From positions 1,798,001 to 1,862,000 of the forward strand of contig OY782831.1 of the NCBI GenBank assembly GCA_963678375.2: a DNA stretch of 64,000 bases, read 5' to 3'. The DNA is from JAEKNW01 sp963678375. Its GTDB lineage: Bacteria > Cloacimonadota > Cloacimonadia > Cloacimonadales > JAFGVF01. Position 1 is the stretch's first letter. Every line of letters starts with the position of its first letter. Positions 25,126 through 33,467 of this stretch are shown one piece after another. Made by a program: the position numbers and the translations under genes. Below the pieces are notes generated by a model, which saw only the letters and a list, made by a program, of their open reading frames with translations, ran no database searches and had not been told where the DNA came from.

Positions 25126-27393
25126 ATGAATTTAACTGAAAACGCGAAAGTTGTACTTGAGAAAAGATACTACAAGAAAAATGACAAAGGAGAAACAGTA
25201 GAAGACTGGGAAAAACTTATTAGCCGTGTGGCTAACAACATTTCTCAGGGAGACAAAACAAAGTACCAAAGATATTTCAATCTTTTAGATTCTGGAAACT
25301 TTTTACCAAACTCTCCAACTTTAATGAATGCAGGCAATGATTTGCAACAGCTCTCAGCTTGCTTTGTATTACCCTTAGAAGACTCTATGGAAGGTATTTT
25401 TACTACCATAAAAAATGCTGCAATGATTCATAAAAGTGGAGGAGGGACAGGTTTCTCTTTTAGTAAACTAAGAGAGACTAATGCAAGAGTCCGTTCTACT
25501 AATGGTGTCTCTTCAGGACCAATAAGCTTTCTAAAAGTTTTTAATAGTGCAACTGATGCGGTTAAGCAAGGTGGGACAAGAAGAGGAGCAAATATGGCTA
25601 TTCTTTCTGTTCAACATCCTCAAATTATTGACTTTATTACTTGCAAAGAAGATACTGCCGAACTTAATAATTTCAACATTTCTGTTGGCGTTACCGAAGA
25701 CTTCATGAAAGCAGTAAGAAATGATGATGACTTCCCACTAATATCTCCTCATGACCATGAAGTTAAAGAAACTCTTAAAGCCAGAGATATTTTCTCCTTG
25801 ATAGTTGATAAAGCTCATAAAAATGGTGAACCTGGTATTATCTTCTTAGATAGAATTAAAAAGCATAATCCTACTCCGCATATTGGAGAAATTGAATCAA
25901 CAAATCCATGTGGGGAACAACCACTACTACCTAATGAAGCTTGTAACCTGGGCTCAATTAATCTCGATAATTTCTACTCTCCTGAAGGTATTCAATGGGA
26001 TGGTCTTAAAGAGGTAATTTATGACTCAGTAGAATTTCTTGATGATGTTATTAATGTCTCTAATTTCCCACTTCCTGAAATCGATGAAATGGTTAAAGCA
26101 AACCGAAAAATCGGCTTAGGTATTATGGGTTGGGCAGACTTACTCTTCCAAATGGGAATTCCTTACAATAGTGATAAAGCTGTAGAACTAGCAAAAGAGC
26201 TTATGGAGTTTGTAGATTATCATAGCAAGGTTAAGTCAATGGAACTAGCTAAGGCTCAAGGTTCATTCCCTAATTTTAAAGGGTCTATCTATGATAAAAT
26301 GTCCTTGTTAAGAAAGGATTATAAATTCCAATGGGAAGACTTAAAAACTCAAATTAAAGAAAATGGAATACGTAACGCTACTGCTACAACTATTGCTCCT
26401 ACTGGCACTATTTCTATGATTGCTGATACTTCTAGTGGTATTGAACCTCAATTCTCACTTGTCTATGTAAAATATGTTATGGATGGTGAAAAGCTTATCT
26501 ATGTTAACAAGCATCTCAAGAAGCGCTTAGAAGAAGCTGGGATTTATAGCGAAGCCCTTATGGAAAAAATCTCTGAAGCAGGTGGACTTAGTCATATTGA
26601 TGAAATACCTCAAGATATTAAAGATGTCTTTGTAACTTCGCATGACATAGCACCAGAATGGCATATCAGAATGCAAGCTTCTTTCCAAGAATATACTGAT
26701 AATGCAGTATCAAAAACTATTAACTTCAAGAATGATGCAAGCCCAGAAGATATCAAAATGGCTTATGAACTAGCCTACGAAACAGGCTGTAAAGGTGTAA
26801 CTGTTTACCGGGATGGTTCCCGCCAATTCCAAGTTCTTAATGTTGGTAAAAAGATTAATGAAGAGAAAGAAAGTCTGCCTGCCAAACGTTCACCAAGAAT
26901 TAGACCTGAAATTACTACTGGATTTACTCAAAAGATAGAAACTGGTTGTGGACATATGTATGTTACAATCAACTCTGATGATCAAGGAGCCTGCGAAATG
27001 TTTATCCAAATGGGTAAAGTAGGTGGCTGTGCCTCAGCACAGTTAGAAGCTCAAGCTCGACTTATATCTTTAGCCTTGAGAGCTGATATAGATATAGAAT
27101 CTATCACAAGACAACTTAAAGGTATTAGATGCCCTTCTCCAATGTGGAACAAGGGTAAGTTAGTAACTTCTTGTTCTGATGCTGTTGCTACTGCTCTCCA
27201 AAAGTTTATGGATATCAATGAAATAAACGATATTACTAAGATTAATATTCAAACATCTCCAGACAAAATTGGAGAAAGTATTGAAAAACCAAAATCTAAT
27301 ACTGCAATTAAAACTTGTCCTGAATGTGGCTCAACTGTCTATCATGAAGAAGGCTGTTTAAAATGCCAAGCTTGTGGCTGGTCTAAGTGTTAG
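25126..27393 (+). CDS. nrdJ: Adenosylcobalamin-dependent ribonucleoside-diphosphate reductase (class II)
   Basis: Class II ribonucleotide reductase that makes deoxyribonucleotides using B12, needing no oxygen and no radical-carrying subunit. The 755-residue protein shows the reductase barrel motifs LSACFVLPLEDS (active-site Cys), STNPCGEQPLLPNEACNLGSINL (Cys/Glu of the active site), TIAPTGTISMIADTSSGIEP, and the C-terminal TSCSDAVATALQKF. It ends with a zinc-ribbon-like CPECGSTVYHEEGCLKCQACGW. An unidentified middle segment near 590-680 is the TSCPD-type domain. The start follows TATAGGAGCATAG. Shorter than the longest NrdJ forms but complete. It is followed by a strong terminator. Confidence 0.94.
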   Translation: MNLTENAKVVLEKRYYKKNDKGETVEDWEKLISRVANNISQGDKTKYQRYFNLLDSGNFLPNSPTLMNAGNDLQQLSACFVLPLEDSMEGIFTTIKNAAMIHKSGGGTGFSFSKLRETNARVRSTNGVSSGPISFLKVFNSATDAVKQGGTRRGANMAILSVQHPQIIDFITCKEDTAELNNFNISVGVTEDFMKAVRNDDDFPLISPHDHEVKETLKARDIFSLIVDKAHKNGEPGIIFLDRIKKHNPTPHIGEIESTNPCGEQPLLPNEACNLGSINLDNFYSPEGIQWDGLKEVIYDSVEFLDDVINVSNFPLPEIDEMVKANRKIGLGIMGWADLLFQMGIPYNSDKAVELAKELMEFVDYHSKVKSMELAKAQGSFPNFKGSIYDKMSLLRKDYKFQWEDLKTQIKENGIRNATATTIAPTGTISMIADTSSGIEPQFSLVYVKYVMDGEKLIYVNKHLKKRLEEAGIYSEALMEKISEAGGLSHIDEIPQDIKDVFVTSHDIAPEWHIRMQASFQEYTDNAVSKTINFKNDASPEDIKMAYELAYETGCKGVTVYRDGSRQFQVLNVGKKINEEKESLPAKRSPRIRPEITTGFTQKIETGCGHMYVTINSDDQGACEMFIQMGKVGGCASAQLEAQARLISLALRADIDIESITRQLKGIRCPSPMWNKGKLVTSCSDAVATALQKFMDINEINDITKINIQTSPDKIGESIEKPKSNTAIKTCPECGSTVYHEEGCLKCQACGWSKC

Positions 27394-27441
27394 AAGTATA
27401 AATAATTTAAAATAACTTGAAGACATAATGCCTTAAGCTAT

Positions 27442-27474
27442 AAAAGCTGAATCTTATATAAGATTCAGCTTTTT
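27442..27474 (+). terminator. Terminator after nrdJ
   Basis: A 15-bp perfect stem AAAAGCTGAATCTTA (27442-27456) pairs with TAAGATTCAGCTTTT (27459-27473), and T residues continue after it. The loop is only TA, so the closing pairs probably open. Confidence 0.9.
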
Positions 27475-27626
27475 GTTATATATTATTTTGGCTAAGATGA
27501 TACTTAATGTGATTTTAGACAGTAAATAAAAGTCTATCTCTATTTGCCATAAAATGTATGTTTTTATATTGACAAATACAGAAGTTATATTATTCTATGA
27601 TAAACATTTGAGAGAAGAGGTTAATT

Positions 27627-30600
27627 ATGGAGAAAAAAGGAAGATTTATTTTTTTTATTGTAATGCTATTAAACTCAGCTTTATTTGGACAAATTTACAT
27701 AAACGAAGTTGTAGCATCAAATCAAACAATAATAGCAGACTATTATGGAGAATATGGTGATTGGATTGAGCTATACAACAATTATGACTATGACTATGAT
27801 TTAAACAACTATTTTTTATCTGACGACGAAGAAGAATTAGAACAATGGCAATTTCCAGCAATAACAATACCCGCTCAAGGCTTTATATTAGTTTGGGCTG
27901 ACAAAAATGAGGAAGTTGATCCTGATGGTTTTGCTCATACTAGTTTTAAAATAGGTAGTGATGAAAGCATTTATCTATGTTCACCTGATACACTTATTAT
28001 TGATGTAGTAACCTTGCTATCACCACCTTCCGATTATTCTTATGGTAGAGCAAGTGAAACATCTAATGACTGGTATTTTTTCCCTGAACCTACACCAAAT
28101 CAGTCTAACTCAGGAGGCTATGCTGGTTTTTTGGATAACCCTATGCCCTCTCATGATGCAGGATTTTATGATTCTGGATTTGACCTAAGTTTCACTAATA
28201 TTGAAGAAGGGGCAGTTTTATACTACACTCTTGATGGTTCTCAACCCCAAGTTGGTGGCGCGAATACTCTTATTTATAATCCCCAAGAAACATTAACTAT
28301 TGAAGATAGAAGTAATGAGGCAAACAATCTCTCAGAAATAAGAACAACAGTTGATAATGAAGATGAACACTGGACTGATCAGTGGGTCCCACCTACAGGA
28401 TTAGTAAAGAAAGGCACTGTTATAAGGTGTCAAGTAATGAAAGCTAATCATCTTCCAAGTGAGGAAGTTTACTTAACTTATTTCGTAGGACCTGATTTAG
28501 CAGCCGATATTGCGGATATACCAGTAGTTTCTTTGATCACTGACCCCAATGGTTATTTTGATGATTATGAAGGGATTTATGTTCCTGGAAGAGATGAAAA
28601 TGGGGACTTGATAACACAATCTTTAGACGCTCATTATCAAGAAAACTGGGAAAGACATACTTTCTTACAGATGTGGGAAGCAGATAGAAGTCAAGGGTTT
28701 ACTACTGAATGTGTATCAGAAATACATGGTTCAGCTTCAGCTAGATTAATGAGAAAGGGAATCCGTATGGGCTTTAAAGGTTCATTAGGCTATGAAGATT
28801 TAACTTATGATTTATTTGATGATAATAGGACAGAAACCTACAACTCAATAATTCTTAGAGCTTCTGGTCAGGATGCTCAACACACTATCTTTAGGGATGG
28901 CCTTGGACAATTGATTTTTGAAAAACAAGGTTTAGGTATTTCTCCTTTTAAACCTGCAATATTATTTATTAATGGTGAATATTGGGGGATTCATAATTGG
29001 CGAGAAAGGTCAGATGAAGATTATGCTGAGAGGTTGTACGGTGTAGATGTGGATGAGATGGACTTTTTAGAGAATAGTGGTTCTGCAAACCCTGAAGAAA
29101 GAGTTGGAACAAGAAGTCGATATTCTCAAATTCTGGATTTCGTAAAAAACAATGATTTAGAAATAGAGGAAAACTATCAAACTGTTTCGGAAATGATTGA
29201 TATTGATAATTTTATAAACTATTATATTGCTGAGATCTTTGTAGCAAACTCAGATTGGCCTTCTTATAATGTAAGAATGTGGAGGCATAAAACAGAAGTT
29301 TCAAATGCAGATGTGTATTTCAATCCAAACCCTATAAACCAGTATGAAGATGGTAGATTTAGATGGATGATTTATGACCTTGATCAATCTTTAGGGCGCT
29401 TTCATAATTACAATAGTAATACTCTTCAATCTGCTGGAATCGTGGGTGGTTGGAATGATAACTTCTATTTGATTTTTAGGAAGTTAATTGGTGCTAGCAA
29501 CTCTGAAGGGGTTCCTGTTGAAGATAATAATGGCCTTTATTCTAATGGAAGTCAAGAGTTTAGAAATCAATTTATAACTACATTCTGTGATGCTCTGAAC
29601 ACCTATTTATTACCTGAAAGAACTAGTGAATTAATCTCTATTGTTCAAAATAGCTATTCCCCTTATATGGAAGAACATATTGATAGATGGGGATTTCCTG
29701 AAAATATATCCGATTGGAATGGCTATGTTAATGGAGTCTCAGATTTCCTAAATAACAGACCTAATGTAATTAGAAACCATATAGCTAATAAGTTCCAACT
29801 CAACTCAGGAAGCAGTGATTTGACTATAAACATAAATGATGACCTGATGGGATATGTTGTTTTAAATACAATCAAGATAGGTAATGGGAACAATTATGAG
29901 TCTGCTCCTTTCACTGGACAATATTTCAACAATCTGCCTATACAAGTTACTGCTGTTGCTAATCCTGGTTATAGGTTTGTTACTTGGGACCAAACAGGAA
30001 GTTCTAATGACTCTCTACAAGTTGTTTTGGACGGAGACTTAAATCTAACAGCTATTTTTGAGGTTGATGACGGAGAATTTCAAGGTGATGCAATGAACCC
30101 ACAAGCTTGGGATTTGAATAATGGTTGCTATCAACTTTTCTCTTTCTCACCTGAAACACCTGCGGGAGTTTATCCAGACAATATGAGATTTCTACTTACT
30201 TCTTTACCAGATCCTAATTTGGAAACGGAAATAACAACTTATTACTCATCTCCATATAACATGGAATCACAATCTAGGATTAATGGCTTAGATGGAGATG
30301 GAATATCTTTTATAAATACCAGTGATACAACAATTAATGGTCTAGAAACAACTGGTTATGTCTCAGCTGCAGTACTTGCTCTAAAAACTAGCGGAATGAC
30401 AGATATTAAAGTTAATTTTACTGTTGAAACTTTGGAAGAGAATACCCGTGTTTATGGACTTGCTCTTCTTTTTAGGACAAGTACTACAGGAGAGTGGTTA
30501 GCAGTAACTTATGAAGAAGCTGATATCAATTATGTATCAAATGTTGAGGAAATCAAAACTTACTACAGTGTGGAACTTCCCAGTGAATTAGAAGATTGTG

Positions 30601-31382
30601 ACTATTTTCAATTGTGCTGGCGATACCACTTTATCTCTGGTGAAAGTGGTTCTCGGGCAATGCTTAGATTAGATGATATAATAGTCTATAGTAATGAACT
30701 TGAAGACTTTAGTAATATAAAAGTAAATGAGGTAATGTCTGATAATGAGAACTTTGACCACCCTTTAGCTATAGATGATTTTGCTGAAAGGTCAGACTGG
30801 ATTGAACTTCATAACAGTGGTGGTGAAAGTGTTAATCTTTTAGGTGCTTACCTTAGTGATGATGAAGATCATTATGGGCAGTGGCTTATGCCAAATATAA
30901 CACTAGCTGCTGATGAATATATTGTGGTCAGGGCATCCAAGGAAAATAGACAGGATACTGAACAACAATTACATACAAACTTCAGTATAAAGTCCTCTGG
31001 GGAACCTGTTTATCTTACAGATTGGCAAGGTAATTTACTGGATTTCATGGAAGATTTTGAAATACCTCAAGATAATTCCTATGGTAGATTAGTGGATAGT
31101 CAAAGTGAATGGTCTATTTTTACAGTTCCAACTCCAGGGGCTGCTAATGTTATTGTAGCTATTTCTGCTCCTAGCAATGTGGTTCTTTCTTACCAGAATG
31201 GTTCTTTATCTCTTCAATGGGAAAGCTTGACTAATGCTATTAGCTATAAAGTCTATAGTGCTGATACTCCAGATGCAGAACTTTGGGATATTGAAGTTGA
31301 TAACTTATTAACACCTAACTGTATTATTGGTGGTCTTGATATGCCTTTGAAGAAGTTTTATAAAATTATAGCTGTTTATTAA
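27627..31382 (+). CDS. Secreted CotH-kinase/lamin-tail multidomain protein
   Basis: A 1251-residue exported protein. After a signal peptide (IFFIVMLLNSALFG) come a lamin-tail domain (IYINEVVASNQ to about residue 165), a chitobiase/beta-hexosaminidase C-terminal-like domain (VLYYTLDGSQPQ, near 190), a CotH spore-coat-kinase-like domain (AILFINGEYWGIHNWRERSDEDYAE and FRWMIYDLDQSLG, about 290-720), an InlB-type beta repeat (about 730-815), a beta-sandwich, a second lamin-tail domain (about 1030-1180), and a fibronectin-III-like end. The ribosome site is AGAGGTTAATT. No sorting tail is evident. Such proteins occur widely in FCB bacteria; the role is unknown, with possible surface adhesion or protein phosphorylation. 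Confidence 0.85.
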   Translation: MEKKGRFIFFIVMLLNSALFGQIYINEVVASNQTIIADYYGEYGDWIELYNNYDYDYDLNNYFLSDDEEELEQWQFPAITIPAQGFILVWADKNEEVDPDGFAHTSFKIGSDESIYLCSPDTLIIDVVTLLSPPSDYSYGRASETSNDWYFFPEPTPNQSNSGGYAGFLDNPMPSHDAGFYDSGFDLSFTNIEEGAVLYYTLDGSQPQVGGANTLIYNPQETLTIEDRSNEANNLSEIRTTVDNEDEHWTDQWVPPTGLVKKGTVIRCQVMKANHLPSEEVYLTYFVGPDLAADIADIPVVSLITDPNGYFDDYEGIYVPGRDENGDLITQSLDAHYQENWERHTFLQMWEADRSQGFTTECVSEIHGSASARLMRKGIRMGFKGSLGYEDLTYDLFDDNRTETYNSIILRASGQDAQHTIFRDGLGQLIFEKQGLGISPFKPAILFINGEYWGIHNWRERSDEDYAERLYGVDVDEMDFLENSGSANPEERVGTRSRYSQILDFVKNNDLEIEENYQTVSEMIDIDNFINYYIAEIFVANSDWPSYNVRMWRHKTEVSNADVYFNPNPINQYEDGRFRWMIYDLDQSLGRFHNYNSNTLQSAGIVGGWNDNFYLIFRKLIGASNSEGVPVEDNNGLYSNGSQEFRNQFITTFCDALNTYLLPERTSELISIVQNSYSPYMEEHIDRWGFPENISDWNGYVNGVSDFLNNRPNVIRNHIANKFQLNSGSSDLTININDDLMGYVVLNTIKIGNGNNYESAPFTGQYFNNLPIQVTAVANPGYRFVTWDQTGSSNDSLQVVLDGDLNLTAIFEVDDGEFQGDAMNPQAWDLNNGCYQLFSFSPETPAGVYPDNMRFLLTSLPDPNLETEITTYYSSPYNMESQSRINGLDGDGISFINTSDTTINGLETTGYVSAAVLALKTSGMTDIKVNFTVETLEENTRVYGLALLFRTSTTGEWLAVTYEEADINYVSNVEEIKTYYSVELPSELEDCDYFQLCWRYHFISGESGSRAMLRLDDIIVYSNELEDFSNIKVNEVMSDNENFDHPLAIDDFAERSDWIELHNSGGESVNLLGAYLSDDEDHYGQWLMPNITLAADEYIVVRASKENRQDTEQQLHTNFSIKSSGEPVYLTDWQGNLLDFMEDFEIPQDNSYGRLVDSQSEWSIFTVPTPGAANVIVAISAPSNVVLSYQNGSLSLQWESLTNAISYKVYSADTPDAELWDIEVDNLLTPNCIIGGLDMPLKKFYKIIAVY

Positions 31383-31394
31383 TATGTATAAATG

Positions 31395-31424
31395 GATGGT
31401 GGATAATTTTGTCCACCATCTTTT
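31395..31424 (+). terminator. Terminator after the CotH gene
   Basis: A 9-bp perfect stem GATGGTGGA (31395-31403) pairs with TCCACCATC (31412-31420), followed by TTTT. Confidence 0.88.
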
Positions 31425-31662
31425 AGTTAGAAAATGCTTACAGAGGCTGGTAATTCCAGAATTGTTTTAGTTTAACCATTTCTTAAGTTGAAGTAAGTAA
31501 ATCAACATTGTGCAAGCTATTTTACTTAGCATTCTCACTAATCAACCAGAAAAATATAGTCTATTCAGGATAAAGAAAAAAAAAGCTTGCCTATTAAAAG
31601 CACTCTTATAAAAATAACATGTTGAAAAAAATCAAAAATATAAATTAGATAAAGGAGAAGCT

Positions 31663-33216
31663 ATGTCAGCTACCTTACAGAAAATTCAAGAGCTTAAAGC
31701 TCGTGAAGCTAAAGTAGAAATGATGGGTGGTGAAGCCCAAGTAGCAAAACAACATAACAACGGAAAATTAACAGCAAGAGAAAGAATTGATCTCTTGTTT
31801 GATGCTGGAACTTTTAGAGAAATTGATAAATTTGTAGCTCATCGATGCACTAATTTTGGAATGCAGAAAGTAGATATTCCTTCAGATGGTGTTATTACTG
31901 GACATGGTTTAGTTAATGGAAGACCAGTATTTGCTTATTCACAAGACTTTACTGCTCGTGCGGGATCACTTGGAGAAATGCATGCTGCTAAAATCACAAA
32001 AGTTATGGATATGGCCATGAAATCTGGAGTACCTGTAGTTGGTATGAATGATTCAGGTGGAGCTCGTATTCAAGAAGGTATTGATGCCCTAAAAGGTTAC
32101 GGTGATATATTCTTTAGAAACTCAAGAGCTTCTGGGGTTATTCCTCAAATATCTTGCATTATGGGGCCTTGTGCAGGTGGTGCAGTTTATTCACCTGCTA
32201 TGACAGACTTTATCTATATGGTTAAAAATAGTAGTTTTATGTTTATTACTGGACCAGATGTGATCAAAGCTGTTACAGGCGAAATGACTGATAAAGAAAG
32301 CTTAGGTGGAGCTATGGCTCATAATGAATCTTCTGGAGTAGCACATTTTGCTTGTGAAACTGATGAACATGCTATTAATTCAATCAAAGAGCTCCTTTCT
32401 TTCCTTCCTAATAATAATATGGAAGAAGCCCCTCTAGTTCCTACTTCTGATAGTCAAAAGAGAATCTGTGAAGATTTGAATACTATTATTCCTGATAATC
32501 CTAGTAAACCTTATGATGTGAAAGATATTGTTCGTAGTATTGCTGATGATGGTCACTTCTATGAGCCTCATGAGTACTATGCTAAGAATATTGTGATAGG
32601 TTTCATCAGACTTAATGGCAGATCTGTTGGTATAATAGCTAACCAACCTATGGTACTTGCCGGTTGTCTTGATATTGATGCTTCTGATAAAGCCTCTCGT
32701 TTCATAAGATTCTGTGATGCTTTCAATATTCCTCTTCTTTCAATTGTTGATGTTCCAGGCTACTTACCTGGTGTTCACCAAGAGCATAGTGGTATTATTA
32801 GACATGGTGCTAAACTTCTTTGGGTTTATTCTGAAGCAACAGTTCCAAAATTAACTTTAGTTACTCGTAAGAACTATGGTGGTTCATATATAGCTATGTC
32901 TTCAAGACACTTAGGTGCTGATATGGTCTTTGCTTGGCCTACTGCTGAAATTGCAGTTATGGGTGCAAAAGGTGCAGCTAATATTATCTATAGAAAGGAT
33001 ATTATGAATGCTGAAGATCAAGATGCTAAGAGAGCTGAATGTATTAATGAATACGAAGAACTATTCAATAACCCATACGTAGCTGCATCACGTGGTTATG
33101 TTGATGCAATTATTGAACCTAAAGAAACTAGAATGAGACTGATAGAAGCACTAGAAATTCTTTCTACTAAGAGTGAATCACTTCCTCCAAAAAAACATGG
33201 AAACCTTCCGGTATAG
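31663..33216 (+). CDS. Methylmalonyl-CoA carboxyltransferase / acyl-CoA carboxylase, carboxyltransferase (12S-type) subunit
   Basis: Carboxyltransferase of the PccB/MmdA/12S family that moves CO2 between methylmalonyl-CoA (or propionyl-CoA) and biotin. The 517-residue protein has both crotonase-fold halves: GKLTARERIDLLFDAGTF, PVVGMNDSGGARIQEG, IMGPCAGGAVYSPAMTDF, then PLLSIVDVPGYLPG and MVFAWPTAEIAVMGAKGAANI, the oxyanion-hole glycines being in these. AAAGGAGAAGCT precedes the ATG. It opens a three-gene operon with a small subunit and a pyruvate-type carboxyltransferase, so a Wood-Werkman transcarboxylase is the best reading. A biotin carboxylase is not adjacent. Confidence 0.93.
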   Translation: MSATLQKIQELKAREAKVEMMGGEAQVAKQHNNGKLTARERIDLLFDAGTFREIDKFVAHRCTNFGMQKVDIPSDGVITGHGLVNGRPVFAYSQDFTARAGSLGEMHAAKITKVMDMAMKSGVPVVGMNDSGGARIQEGIDALKGYGDIFFRNSRASGVIPQISCIMGPCAGGAVYSPAMTDFIYMVKNSSFMFITGPDVIKAVTGEMTDKESLGGAMAHNESSGVAHFACETDEHAINSIKELLSFLPNNNMEEAPLVPTSDSQKRICEDLNTIIPDNPSKPYDVKDIVRSIADDGHFYEPHEYYAKNIVIGFIRLNGRSVGIIANQPMVLAGCLDIDASDKASRFIRFCDAFNIPLLSIVDVPGYLPGVHQEHSGIIRHGAKLLWVYSEATVPKLTLVTRKNYGGSYIAMSSRHLGADMVFAWPTAEIAVMGAKGAANIIYRKDIMNAEDQDAKRAECINEYEELFNNPYVAASRGYVDAIIEPKETRMRLIEALEILSTKSESLPPKKHGNLPV

Positions 33217-33226
33217 TGGGGTTGGA

Positions 33227-33424
33227 ATGAATTCAGATAAAAAGAAAAAAATGGTCGCTGCTTTAAGTGGAGTTATCCAGTATTTAGAAGAGGAAAAACA
33301 AACAGCAATGCAGATATCTGCTCCTATAACTCCCCATAATATTTCATCTGCTTGGACAAATTATGGTAGGCAAACTACTATGATGAATGGTCAGATGATG
33401 CAAAGAAGAGTTGTTAGAAGATAA
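33227..33424 (+). CDS. Small accessory subunit of the carboxyltransferase complex
   Basis: A 65-residue protein between the two carboxyltransferase genes. The start is placed at 33227 (preceded by GGGGTTGGA, 10 nt after the upstream stop) rather than at 33173, which would overlap the upstream gene. Residues 1-25 are a helical, lysine-rich segment (KKKMVAALSGVIQYLEEE), and the C-terminal part has the pattern SAWTNYGRQTTMM...QRRVVRR. A similar W-x3-GR-x3-M end is known from small subunits (OadG-tail or epsilon-like) in carboxylase operons, which by analogy help assembly. It has no membrane helix. Confidence 0.6.
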   Translation: MNSDKKKKMVAALSGVIQYLEEEKQTAMQISAPITPHNISSAWTNYGRQTTMMNGQMMQRRVVRR

Positions 33425-33467
33425 AAACAATAAATAAAATAACTTAAATAAATCGGAGGATTTAATA

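Noticed and set aside
33173..33226. Longer start for the small carboxyltransferase subunit
   Set aside because: It would overlap the upstream gene and has no ribosome site; the ATG at 33227 does.
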